Source: Venturia oleaginea
Lineage: Eukaryota > Ascomycota > Dothideomycetes > Venturiales > Venturiaceae
Length of the DNA stretch: 64,000 nt
Assembly (NCBI GenBank): GCA_013176395.1
Contig: JABMLP010000015.1
Span: 620,001 to 684,000 of the forward strand
Reading direction: 5' to 3'
The notes beneath the pieces were generated by a model. It searched no databases and was not told where the DNA came from. It saw nothing but the letters and a program-made list of their open reading frames with translations. A program made the position numbers and the translations under genes. Of this stretch, positions 34,938-44,042 are shown piece after piece. Position 1 is the stretch's first letter. Every line of letters begins with the position of its first letter.

Positions 34938-35983
34938 TTTGGTGGCACTGGGGTATTTTTGGGGGCGTAAGATACTTTTGAGTCTGTGGACCAGGCATGA
35001 AGTGCTCATAGATAGCAATACGGCGATTACTGTGGGATATCATAATTGATCGTAACAGTGTCTCGAAATATATCTCCGGGATTGACATTGATGATTTCCT
35101 AGAGAATTTGTGTGTTTTCTGTTGGTCAGAAAATTTCCGATGCTGATTTTAGAGTGAATGTGATGAATTGATTTTGGACTTCGGGAGGGAGGGCTAGGGA
35201 ATTTAGCTTCGCTCGTCGCCACTGGTATGTTACTTGTGCTGCTTGGCTAGGTAGCTAGGTAGCTTGAGGTGGTACCTATAATTACCACCATCCTCCCGAT
35301 CAACATCTAGGCACCAAATAAATACACAGCTCACTATTTTCTAAACCTACATAGCTGGAATTAGCGACGCGAAACCTGCTACCTCAACTAGTTCGTCTCT
35401 TTACCGATTACGCGTATCTCCTTTTTCTGGAAAACTACAATATTGTATTCTATGTCTAACTCGATCATTCCCAAGTCATTTACTTCGCTCACTGTCGGCA
35501 GAAGGTTTGAAACGGAGACATTGAGTGGGTTGAACGCTGTTTCTTGGATTTGAGGTGGCGAGACGAGGTTTCTAGGGCGACGAAGGTAGATGTGTGTTGG
35601 AAAGGTAATGGCGAAGTTATGAAAAATACGAGCGCAGTACATTCATCAATTCACGTCTTGACTTGGCACTCTCAAATCGTATTCGGTATTGAGGATTATC
35701 TGGCGCATCATCTTTTCTACGGGATCTGCAGGATTTGGTCGATATCGTTCATGCAAAATTGGTTTCGTGGATTGTTAGACATTTATAACCATCTTCAGGA
35801 ATGTTTGGTACGTTGAAACCATGCGCAGACATTTGGTTTTCATTGTCTCTCAACTAAGATGGCTTTGCGAACAGAAATGTAGCTAGAGCCATGCCTTCTG
35901 CGCTCTCGTTATGATCGTTCGCCATTGGTCTCCTAATTCATTGCCAGCGCATATCTTCTCCTTTTTCCTCTCAGAGCGGTCAT
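34938..35983. other. No gene recognised
   Basis: 3' flanks of RPN13 and of the severed SURNod19-like gene. A short GGTAGCTA-type repeat lies near 35250-35270. No coding signal. Confidence 0.45.
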
Positions 35984-36262
35984 TTACAATTTGTGAGCAG
36001 TCAAGTCATAACAGGCTTCTATAGTAATAGTATCGCCCTTGGTAACCTTAATCGGTTCTTTGCACACGTCGTACGCAGTGATGGTCTCCCATTTCTGACC
36101 ATTGACGGTTGCGCCGCCGTCGGTGCCTCCATATTTGGCTTTTAGGGTGCAGGCGAGTTTGTTGTTAACGATGATGGTTGTGTTTACGCCTCCTAAGATG
36201 AGTTGTTAGTAAGTCGTATATGGAAGGGACTGAGGTGCGTACCATCATGCATGTGGGGTTTC
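35984..36262 (-). pseudogene. 3' part of a SURNod19-like gene split by a copia element
   Basis: Encodes the C-terminal piece starting at the conserved PHMHDGG motif (compare GHLHDGG in the intact gene at 16091-17548) and ending TAYDVCKEPIKV...YDLTAHKL. It is interrupted by a 50-nt GT-AG intron (36193-36242). The 5' part of the same gene lies 12.2 kb away at 48470-49576. Removing the transposon and one copy of the 5-bp duplication rejoins the frame exactly (VDMK then PHMHDG). In its present place the 3' LTR supplies an in-frame ATG at 36318, giving a possible 94-aa chimeric product. Confidence 0.8.
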
Positions 36263-36470
36263 TCTTGAATGATACACAGTGAAAAGATGAGGAGGATTAA
36301 GGATTGCATGAGGTTCATAATGAACCGGTGACCGAGCGATAGTTATACAGATGTGATTGCTTTGAAATCAAAAGACGGGTACATGATTCCGACGGCTGTA
36401 TGCCACCGATATCCACTTCGCGGCTAACTGAAATTGTGGTATCATCCAACAGCGGCTGTATCATCTAACA
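36263..36470 (-). repeat. 3' LTR of the copia element
   Basis: 208 bp, identical at every position to the LTR at 48262-48469. On the element's strand it begins TGTTAGATGATAC. The 5-bp target duplication GTTTC (plus strand) is at 36258-36262. A purine-rich tract (CCTGAGAGGGTG on the minus strand) lies just inside. Confidence 0.95.
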
Positions 36471-36524
36471 CACCCTCTCAGGGCTAGCCTCAGGCCTGAC
36501 ATGACATAGACAAGTGGTGATACT

Positions 36525-38502
36525 TCAGTCCTTGGTGTTGAGGTTTGGTGAAGCCTGATTGGCTGGTTTTGGTGTGGTTGTTGGAGGTGATTTTGCCAAT
36601 ACCTTGATGACGTGCTCGACGTCAACCATATTGAGTTGAGATAAGAAGTTTTGATGTTGTTGAGGGCTCAGGATTTTCGTCATTCCATCAGCGATCATCA
36701 TAGCAGTGGATATCCAGATAACAATAATGAGAGAGGCTTGAACCTGTTGGCGGAGCCACATTTGGTGGATGTCGACGTGACGTAACCGAGTGACTAGTTT
36801 TGGAGATTCATGGTTCATTAGTTTGACTGTCTGCTGGTTGTCGCAGTGGATGATTGTAGGCTCTTGAGGGTTAAATCTGATAGCTTCAAAGAAGCGGTTC
36901 CACCACATCATTTCGCGTGAAGCTCCAGAAAGAGCGAGGAGTTCAGCTTCAGTGGTAGAAGTTGATACTGTTTTTTGTTTGGTGGCTCTCCAGTCAATAA
37001 GCCCACCGTAAAGGCTGAACGTGAAGCCTTCACTGCTGTGGCGGGTGGCGATATCATCGGCGAAAGATGCATCAGAATGACATGAAAAGACGTTCTCAGT
37101 TTTGAGGCCATTGAACTGAATTGAGAGGTACCGAGAGTGATATAGATAGATGATGACTTGGTCTGCGGCGTCAGAGCACTGCTGGCTGGGGTTTTGCAGA
37201 TGTTCTGAAAGGAGAGAGACTGATTTGGCGATGTCGGGTCTTGTGATTGTGGCTGCGAAGTTGATAGATCCAACCTTCTGTTGATAGGCAAAGATGAACT
37301 GCGGAGAGGCCTTATCAAGACGTGGTGTAAGAGGAACATTTAGCATCGGTGAAGAGACGGCTTTTCGTGATGTTAGATTGAAGCGATTGGTAATCTTTTC
37401 GATGTATGCATCCTGCAAGAGACTGATGGTTTTGGCCTCAAAGTTGCGTAGAATGCGGATACCAAGGAAGTACTCAGGGAGGCCTATCTGTTTGATAGCA
37501 TACCGAGATCTGAGTTTGGCTTCGAATTCAGTAACGAGGTGACGAGATCTTGGATGACAAGCGACAATAATGTCATCCACAAAGAAGAATACCAGCAAGT
37601 CTTGTTTCTCAAAGAGACATGGAATTCCTGGCATAGGAGTAAGGCCAAAAGATTCGAGGGTTTCGCTGAAGTTACGTTGCCAAAGAAGAGGTGATTGGCG
37701 AAGTCCGTATAATGCACGGAGGAGTAACAAGACACCATTGCCTGGGAAGCCGTCAGGATACCTGACGTACACAGTCTCGTTAACGTTGGCATTGATGTAT
37801 GCATTGACAATATCGTATTGCCACATGTCGAGTCCGAAAGCAGCAATACTTCGGAAGGTTTGTAGAACTTGGTGGAGTCAAAGGTAACATCTCGGCTTCT
37901 GACCACTCTCTTTTGAGAAGGAACCCAGATTCTGAAGATGTTTGATGAATCGTAGCCGACAAGGTAACCAATATGGGTGCGAGGTTCCATTTTGTCGAGT
38001 TTAGCGAGGCGATACCGTAGAGGATAGGCTCTGCAGCCAAAGATTTCAAGATGTGCAAGATTTGGTTTACGGCCAGTGATGCATTCGTAGGGCGTTTTCC
38101 ATCCAAGGCGCCGAGTTGGCCAAAGATTGAACAGATATGCTGCACATTTAACGGCATCGGACCAGAGATTGTGTGGGAGTTTTGCGTGTATTATCATTGA
38201 ACGAGCGATACGGCAGAGAAAATGTCCTGCTTTCTCAGCCCCTCCATTTTGGGCTTGAGTGTGTGCTGCAGAGGATTCTCTTTTGATGCCGTGTTGAGCA
38301 AGGAATGAATTGAGGCGTTGAGATCTGAAATCATCAGTTTGAAGGAATCGGATCTTGTAACCCATTGACTCAATGAGCATTACAAACTCGATGATTGCGT
38401 CAACAGATTGGTGCTCTTCCCAGTGATTGGTGACTATATGGTAGCCGAACGTATCACATACCAGATGAGTTGAGTAGCGATTGTGGTCAATAGAGATTCC
38501 AT
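36525..38502 (-). pseudogene. copia pol, 3' part: integrase C-terminus, reverse transcriptase, RNase H
   Basis: The integrase continuation has the second catalytic Asp (LQTDDF) and the Glu (QNGGAEKAG). A deletion near 37850 then removes the linker and the start of the reverse transcriptase. From 37826 the frame is open to 36525 with the polymerase motif FFVDDIIVA and RNase H residues (SDASFADD, STTEAELLAL, IIHCDNQQTVKL). The right end at 38502 is the insertion site of the nested element. The first catalytic Asp of integrase is on the far side of it. Confidence 0.9.
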
Positions 38503-38928
38503 TGATTGATTGATTGATTTTATCCTACTCGGTTGCAGCCGCTTAATGCTAGTGTCTATCTGGTGGAGCAAGGGCCTCGTCCGACCAAGCGACAACAACA
38601 ACATGGCGATCTCGCATATCGCACGACTTCTGAGCCCTCTGAGGCTCGTCTTGTATCTAGATTGTTGTTGTAGGACTCGTCCTTCATCCCGATATTCTCC
38701 TTATCGTCCTACGAGTCTTTCCCGCCGCTGCGCGCGCCGCGCTTAGCCGTTCACCGCTTCTCGACAGACTTTTCAAGTACACCGCTGGCCTCGACGACGT
38801 CTTGGGCATCGTTATATTGCACCAGCATCAGAAATCCCTTCCAAAGAGCTCCTTGGCATCTCTAGGGCTCTGTACTTATTAACAGAGCTGACCTGCTAAC
38901 GATTTTAAATAGTTATACCGCTTTCTTT

Positions 38929-39259
38929 ATGCCTCCGAAGAAGGATATCACCGCGTCGGTTCCTATCAACTTATCCCTACCACCGGGTCACTCTACTCGC
39001 TCCTCTCGTACCCGATCCCCCTCTATTGTCTTCGAGACCCAGAGGTCATCTTCACGGTCGCGATCAACAATGCCCAGGCCGCTGAGGCTCGCGCCGTAGA
39101 GGCTCACAGGCTAAGGATGGACCGCGAAAAGGAGGAGCGCGACCTCCAGATGCAGGTCAAACGCGAAGAAGCGGCGGCGCGCCTTGCAAAAATTAGGGAG
39201 GGCTCTTTACTAGAACTACCGCATGGCACCAGTCGTCCGGGGGCGACTGAGCCGGATAA
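38929..39259 (+). pseudogene. Gag-like frame of the DIRS-like element
   Basis: ATG at 38929 starts MPPKKDITASVPINLSLPPG, a basic, Ser-rich protein. That frame stops at about 39100. The next frame, open across the same place, continues with a helical charged stretch (EARAVEAHRLRMDREKEERD, VKREEAAARLAKIREGS). A one-base shift between them would make a single Gag-like protein leading to the reverse transcriptase. Gag proteins of this group are poorly conserved, so the call rests on position and composition. Confidence 0.45.
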
Positions 39260-40789
39260 CAGTACGGACTCACGTACGGCGCCTCCATCGGGATCCGCGA
39301 GCCTCATACGATTCGCGTACGCGGCGTTTCGAACAACTACTTCTCCGACGAGGCGACCGCAGCCGAAGCTACGGGCTACGTTGCGAAGGAGCTGGCCGCC
39401 GGCCGATTGGCTATCTCTACAGACCCGGGCCTGTTTATCGCTCCTCTTGGGATGGTCCCAAAACAAGACGGAACCTTACGCCGGATCCACGACCTCTCTT
39501 GGCCGCCCCAAACTTCAGTCAACGACGCCATTCCACGCGTGTTTGGCAAGCTACAGTACACCAGAGTCGACAGAATTGTTCAGCACGTCCTTCGTACAGG
39601 CCGGGGCTGTCTTCTGATGAAACGCGACATTGCGCACGCTTTTCGCAACATCCCTGTGGATCTCATTTCGTCCCGGTATCTTGGGTTTTGCCTCAACGGC
39701 GTCAATTATCAAGAACTCTGCCTCCCTTTCGGTCTCAGGACTGCGCCATTTATCTTCAATCTCTTTGCGGAAGGTCTCCATTGGGCTCTCGACGAGCAGG
39801 CCGGCACGCGCAGTATCCCTACCGCGATCGAGCACTACCTTGATGATTTTATGTTTGTGTGTACGTCTCAAGAAATTTCGGACCGCGTTTCGGAACTCTG
39901 GATCAAGACCACCGATCGACTTGGGATTCCTCGCAAGGATGCCAAAGACGTGGTCGGCACGGCCGTCGAGATATTAGGTCTTCTGGTTGATACGGTACGC
40001 TTGGAACTGCGTCTCTCCGACGAGAAGAGAGATTCTTTGATCCAGGCTATCCGTGATCACCTCTCCGAGACAAGGCCGCGGCTCCGGGATACGAAGTCCC
40101 TCGCCGGGCGGCTCAGTTGGGCCAGTGCCGTCATCCGCCTTGGCCGGGTTTACACTCGATCGATCTGGGACTACCTGAGCGGAGCATACGGAGAAGTCAA
40201 TCGGCACTTTCGCCGAGCCCTGACTAGCGGTGTACGAGACGACCTTCTCTGGTGGCTCCATGCGCTCGAGCTAACCAACGGGGTCTACTTCTTCGATTAT
40301 CGAAAGCGCCGTTGTTTCCACCTTTTCACTGATGCCTCCGGACAACAAAGCCTCGGCGGCTTCTTTTTCGAGTCCTCTGAGACCGATGTCTCTTGGGGGG
40401 ATTACACCAATAGTATCGCAATCGAGCATGCTTTTATTGCTGAACCGTCCAATCGTTCGGCGTTTATCAACCCTAAGGAGATGGAGGCTGTTGCCGTCGC
40501 ATTCCTCCGTTGGGGACCGTCTCTCTGGGCACATAATCGGGTCGTTATCCACTGTGACAACTCTACGGCCGTGGCCGGGTTGACGAAGGAGGCTGTTCGT
40601 GGTGAGAGCAACACCCATCTCCGCACTATTGTTACTCAGGCCGCTGCCTGCGATATTGTTATCGAAGCCCGCTGGCTTCCATCTACGGCTAACGGCCTGG
40701 CCGATGCCCTCTCTCGAGTCCAGTTTGATCGTATCGCCTGGCTCTGCCCCCAATGGGGCTCACCGCTTTCGATCTCACAGTTCCGCTGA
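39260..40789 (+). CDS. DIRS-type reverse transcriptase / RNase H
   Basis: About 510 codons, open from just after TAA at 39257-39259 to 40789, without an early ATG, so it is probably expressed by frameshift or fusion from the upstream frame. Polymerase motifs: PLGMVPKQDGTLRRIHDLS, MKRDIAHAFRNIPV, CLPFGLRTAPFIF and the active site YLDDFMFV. RNase H residues: HLFTDASG, NPKEMEAVAVAF, VVIHCDNSTAVAG and ADALSR. All catalytic acids are present, so the enzyme may be functional. Pieces of its 3' end (around 40437-40538 and 40697-40799) have been fused and amplified into the tandem array that follows. Confidence 0.9.
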   Translation, partial: QYGLTYGASIGIREPHTIRVRGVSNNYFSDEATAAEATGYVAKELAAGRLAISTDPGLFIAPLGMVPKQDGTLRRIHDLSWPPQTSVNDAIPRVFGKLQYTRVDRIVQHVLRTGRGCLLMKRDIAHAFRNIPVDLISSRYLGFCLNGVNYQELCLPFGLRTAPFIFNLFAEGLHWALDEQAGTRSIPTAIEHYLDDFMFVCTSQEISDRVSELWIKTTDRLGIPRKDAKDVVGTAVEILGLLVDTVRLELRLSDEKRDSLIQAIRDHLSETRPRLRDTKSLAGRLSWASAVIRLGRVYTRSIWDYLSGAYGEVNRHFRRALTSGVRDDLLWWLHALELTNGVYFFDYRKRRCFHLFTDASGQQSLGGFFFESSETDVSWGDYTNSIAIEHAFIAEPSNRSAFINPKEMEAVAVAFLRWGPSLWAHNRVVIHCDNSTAVAGLTKEAVRGESNTHLRTIVTQAAACDIVIEARWLPSTANGLADALSRVQFDRIAWLCPQWGSPLSISQFR

Positions 40790-40799
40790 ACTATTGTTG

Positions 40800-42797
40800 A
40801 ACCGTCCGATCGTTCGGCCTTTATTAACCCTAAAGAGATGGAGGCCGTTGCCGTTGCCGTTGCATTCCTCCGTTGGGGACCATCTCTATAGGCATATCCG
40901 GCCGACGCCCTCTCTCGAGTCTAGTTTTCGATCGTATCGTCTAGCTGCCTCCGATGGGGCTCACCTTTTTTTCGATCTCAGTTCCGCTGAACTATTGGTG
41001 AACCGTCCGATCGTTCGGCGTTTATCAACCCTAAAGAGATGGAGGCCGTTGCCGTTGCCGTTGCATTCCTCCGTTGGGGACCATCTCTATAGGTACATCC
41101 GGCCGACGCCCTCTCTCGAGTCTAGTTTCGATCGTATCGTCTAGCTCTGCCTCCGATGAGGCTCACCGCTTTCGATCTTACAGTTCCGTTGAACTATTGG
41201 TGAACCGTCCGATCGTTCGGCGTTTATCAACCCTAAAGAGATGGAGGCCGTTGCCGTTGCCGTTGCATTCCTCCGTTGGGGACCATCTCTATAGGTACAT
41301 CTGGCCGACGCCCTCGCGAGTCTAGTTTCGATCGTATCGTCTAGCTCTGCCTCCGATGGGGCTCACCGCTTTCGATCTTATAGTTCCGTTGAACTATTGG
41401 TGAACCGTCCGATCGTTCGGCGTTTATCAACCCTAAAGAGATGGAGGCCGTTGCCGTTGCCGTTGCATTCCTCCGTTGGGGACCATCTCTATAGGTACAT
41501 CCGGCCGACGCCCTCTCTCGAGTCTAGTTTCGATCGTATCGTCTAGCTCTGCCTCCGATGGGGCTCACCGTTTTCGATCTCACAGTTCCGCTGAACTATT
41601 GGTGAACCGTCCGATCGTTCGGCGTTTATCAACCCTAAAGAGATGGAGGCCGTTGCCGTTGCCGTTGCATTCCTCCGTTGGGGACCATCTCTATAGGTAC
41701 ATCTGGCTGACGCCCTCGCGAGTCTAGTTTCGATCGTATCGTCTAGCTCTGCCTCCGATGGGGCTCACCGTTTTCGATCTCACAGTTCCGCTGAACTATT
41801 GGTGAACCGTCCGATCGTTCGGCGTTTATCAACCCTAAAGAGATGGAGGCCGTTGCCGTTGCCGTTGCATTCCTCCGTTGGGGACCATCTCTATAGGTAC
41901 ATCTGGCCGACGCCCTCGCGAGTCGAGTTTCGATCGTATCGTCTAGCTCTGCCTCCGATGGGGCTCACCGTTTTCGATCTCACAGTTCCGCTGAACTATT
42001 GGTGAATTGTCCGATCGTTCGGCGTTTATCAACCCTAAAGAGATGGAGGCCGTTGCCGTTGCCGTTGCATTCCTCCGTTGGGGACCATCTCTATAGGTAC
42101 ATCCGGCCGACGCCCTCTCTCGAGTCTAGTTTCGATCGTATCGTCTAGCTCTGCCTCCGATGGGGCTCACCGTTTTCGATCTCACAGTTCCGCTGAACTA
42201 TTGTTGAACCGTCCGATCGTTCGGCGTTTATCAACCCAAAAGAGATGGAGGCCGTTGCCGTTGCCGTTGCATTCCTCCGTTGGGGACCATCTCTATAGGT
42301 ACATCTGGCCGACGCTCTCGCGAGTCTAGTTTCGATCGTATCGTCTGGCTCTGCCTCCGATGGGGCTCACCGCTTTCGATCTTACAGTTCCGTTGAACTA
42401 TTGTTGAGCCGTCCGATCGTTCGGCGTTTATCAACCCTAAGAGATGGAGGCCGTTGCCGTTGCCGTTGCATTCCTCCGTTGGGGACCATCTCTATAGGTA
42501 CATCTGGCCGACGCCCTCGCGAGTCTAGTTTCGATCGTATCGTCTGGCTCTGCCTCCGATGGGGCTCACCGCTTTCGATCTTACAGTTCCGTTGAACTAT
42601 TGTTGAGCCGTCCGATCGTTCGGCGTTTATCAACCCTAAGAGATGGAGGCCGTTGCCGTTGCCGTTGCATTCCTCCGTTGGGGACCATCTCTATAGGTAC
42701 ATCTGGCCGACGCCCTCGCGAGTCTAGTTTCGATCGTATCGTCTGGCTCTGCCTCCGATGGGGCTCTCCGCTATCGTCCTTACAGTTCCGTTGAATT
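40800..42797 (+). repeat. Ten ~200-bp tandem repeats derived from the RNase H gene
   Basis: Copies begin at about 40800, 41001, 41203, 41403, 41605, 41805, 42005, 42207, 42407 and 42606 (CCGTCCGATCGTTCGGCG). Each unit joins a segment like 40437-40538 of the RNase H frame (FINPKEMEAVAVAFLRWGPS) directly to a segment like 40697-40799 (ADALSRVQFDRIAW), skipping the 158 bp that hold the HCDN motif. Each unit also has a GTTGCC triplet expansion and in-frame TAG stops. The copies differ at few positions. Confidence 0.95.
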
Positions 42798-42953
42798 CTT
42801 GCTATCCCGGGGATTGCAACTTTGGGCTTGGCGCGCTGTTCGTGGCAGCCGTTCTTTGCAGGCTCATCGGCTTAAGCGCCATGCTACTCTGCTATCGCCG
42901 ACGTTCGGCAGATACCCTGGTCGGACTCCGGTACTCGTACAAAGCTTGCTAAC

Positions 42954-44042
42954 GTGCTTCGTCCAGCACCTAGCCTCGAGTATACTTCCTACGATAGCGA
43001 GCTCCTCCCTACAGTTCATAGGTTCTTCCTCCGTACCCTTCGCGAGCGAAACCTTGGCCTCTCTGATGAGTATATTACCCTCTTATGGTACGGCTTGGCC
43101 CAGAACACGCGCAACACGTACGGCGCGGGTATCAAGAGCTGGGAGAGGTTCTGTACGCTGGAGGGCTGTGTAGACTATCCCGCAGAACCCCTCAATCTCG
43201 GCGAATGGATGGCAAGGCGTGTCATTACTGGAGGAGCGAAAGGCATCATTTCCGGCGCTACAGCGGCCAGCTACCTCTCCGTAGTACGTTCAAAGCATAT
43301 CGACCTGGGATACCCTATCAGCGCGTTCGCTGATCCGATGCTCCTACGCGCAAGACAGGGGGCTCTCAACCTCAGGCCTCCGAAGCGCAAGAATAGGCTC
43401 CCTATTACTGTACGCATCCTTGAGGGACTGACGGCTGTGGAACCGACCACCGGAGCCGACCTCAATCTCGACACTCTCTTCAAGGTGGCCTATGCTGGTT
43501 TCTTCCGCCTTGGCGAGCTGGCTTACACTAGAAGAGATAGGGAGCACCCGCTGTTCTCCTATACTCACGTCTTACGGAGCGATATCGCCTTCCATCGTCA
43601 TACGCCTAGCCATCAGCCTTACGGGGTCTCTATTTTCCTGAAGCGTAGCAAGACCGATTACGCTAATCAGGGCGTTCCCATCTCCATCGCCGCAACGGGA
43701 AAACCTACCTGTGCAGTAGCCGCCCTGGTAAGACTTTTCAGGCACGATCCGAAGCCGCTTTCGGCGCCTCTCTTCGACATCGGCAAAGGGCATTGTTCGG
43801 CCGCTGCTGTACACATGCAACTACGCCGACGCCTCCTCGCTACTGGTATTATCTCCTCGCTGGACGACAAGTCCTACACAGGCCATTCCTTCCGCAGGGG
43901 TGCTGCTACGGACGCAGCTGCGAAGGGAGTGCCTGAGCTCGAGCTTAAGGCAGCGGGTCGATGGTCCTCCGAAGCTTTCCTCCGTTACATATCCCGTTCG
44001 TTCGAACAGCAGCTTGCAATCAGTCGCCTGTTCCTGATATAA
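42954..44042 (+). CDS. Tyrosine recombinase of the DIRS-like element
   Basis: About 360 aa, open frame from just after a TAA at about 42875; no ATG is available early and the listed start is GTG. The N-terminal SAM-like part (NTRNTYGAGIKSWERFC) is followed by the catalytic domain with Arg I (AGFFRLGELAY), the HxxR box (GHSFRRGAATDAA), the Trp (AAGRWSSEAF) and the nucleophile Tyr (LRYI). The full catalytic set is present. In this element it would insert a circular DNA copy without DDE chemistry. The tandem array sits between it and the reverse transcriptase. Confidence 0.88.
   Translation: MLRPAPSLEYTSYDSELLPTVHRFFLRTLRERNLGLSDEYITLLWYGLAQNTRNTYGAGIKSWERFCTLEGCVDYPAEPLNLGEWMARRVITGGAKGIISGATAASYLSVVRSKHIDLGYPISAFADPMLLRARQGALNLRPPKRKNRLPITVRILEGLTAVEPTTGADLNLDTLFKVAYAGFFRLGELAYTRRDREHPLFSYTHVLRSDIAFHRHTPSHQPYGVSIFLKRSKTDYANQGVPISIAATGKPTCAVAALVRLFRHDPKPLSAPLFDIGKGHCSAAAVHMQLRRRLLATGIISSLDDKSYTGHSFRRGAATDAAAKGVPELELKAAGRWSSEAFLRYISRSFEQQLAISRLFLI

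Noticed and set aside
40800..42797. CRISPR-like array
   Set aside because: Units are ~200 bp, contiguous and without unique spacers, derived from an adjacent gene, in a eukaryote.
40599..42800. Series of 64-181-codon frames (RPIVRRLSTLKRW type)
   Set aside because: Shadow frames inside the RNase H-derived tandem array. The units carry stops in the original RNase H frame.
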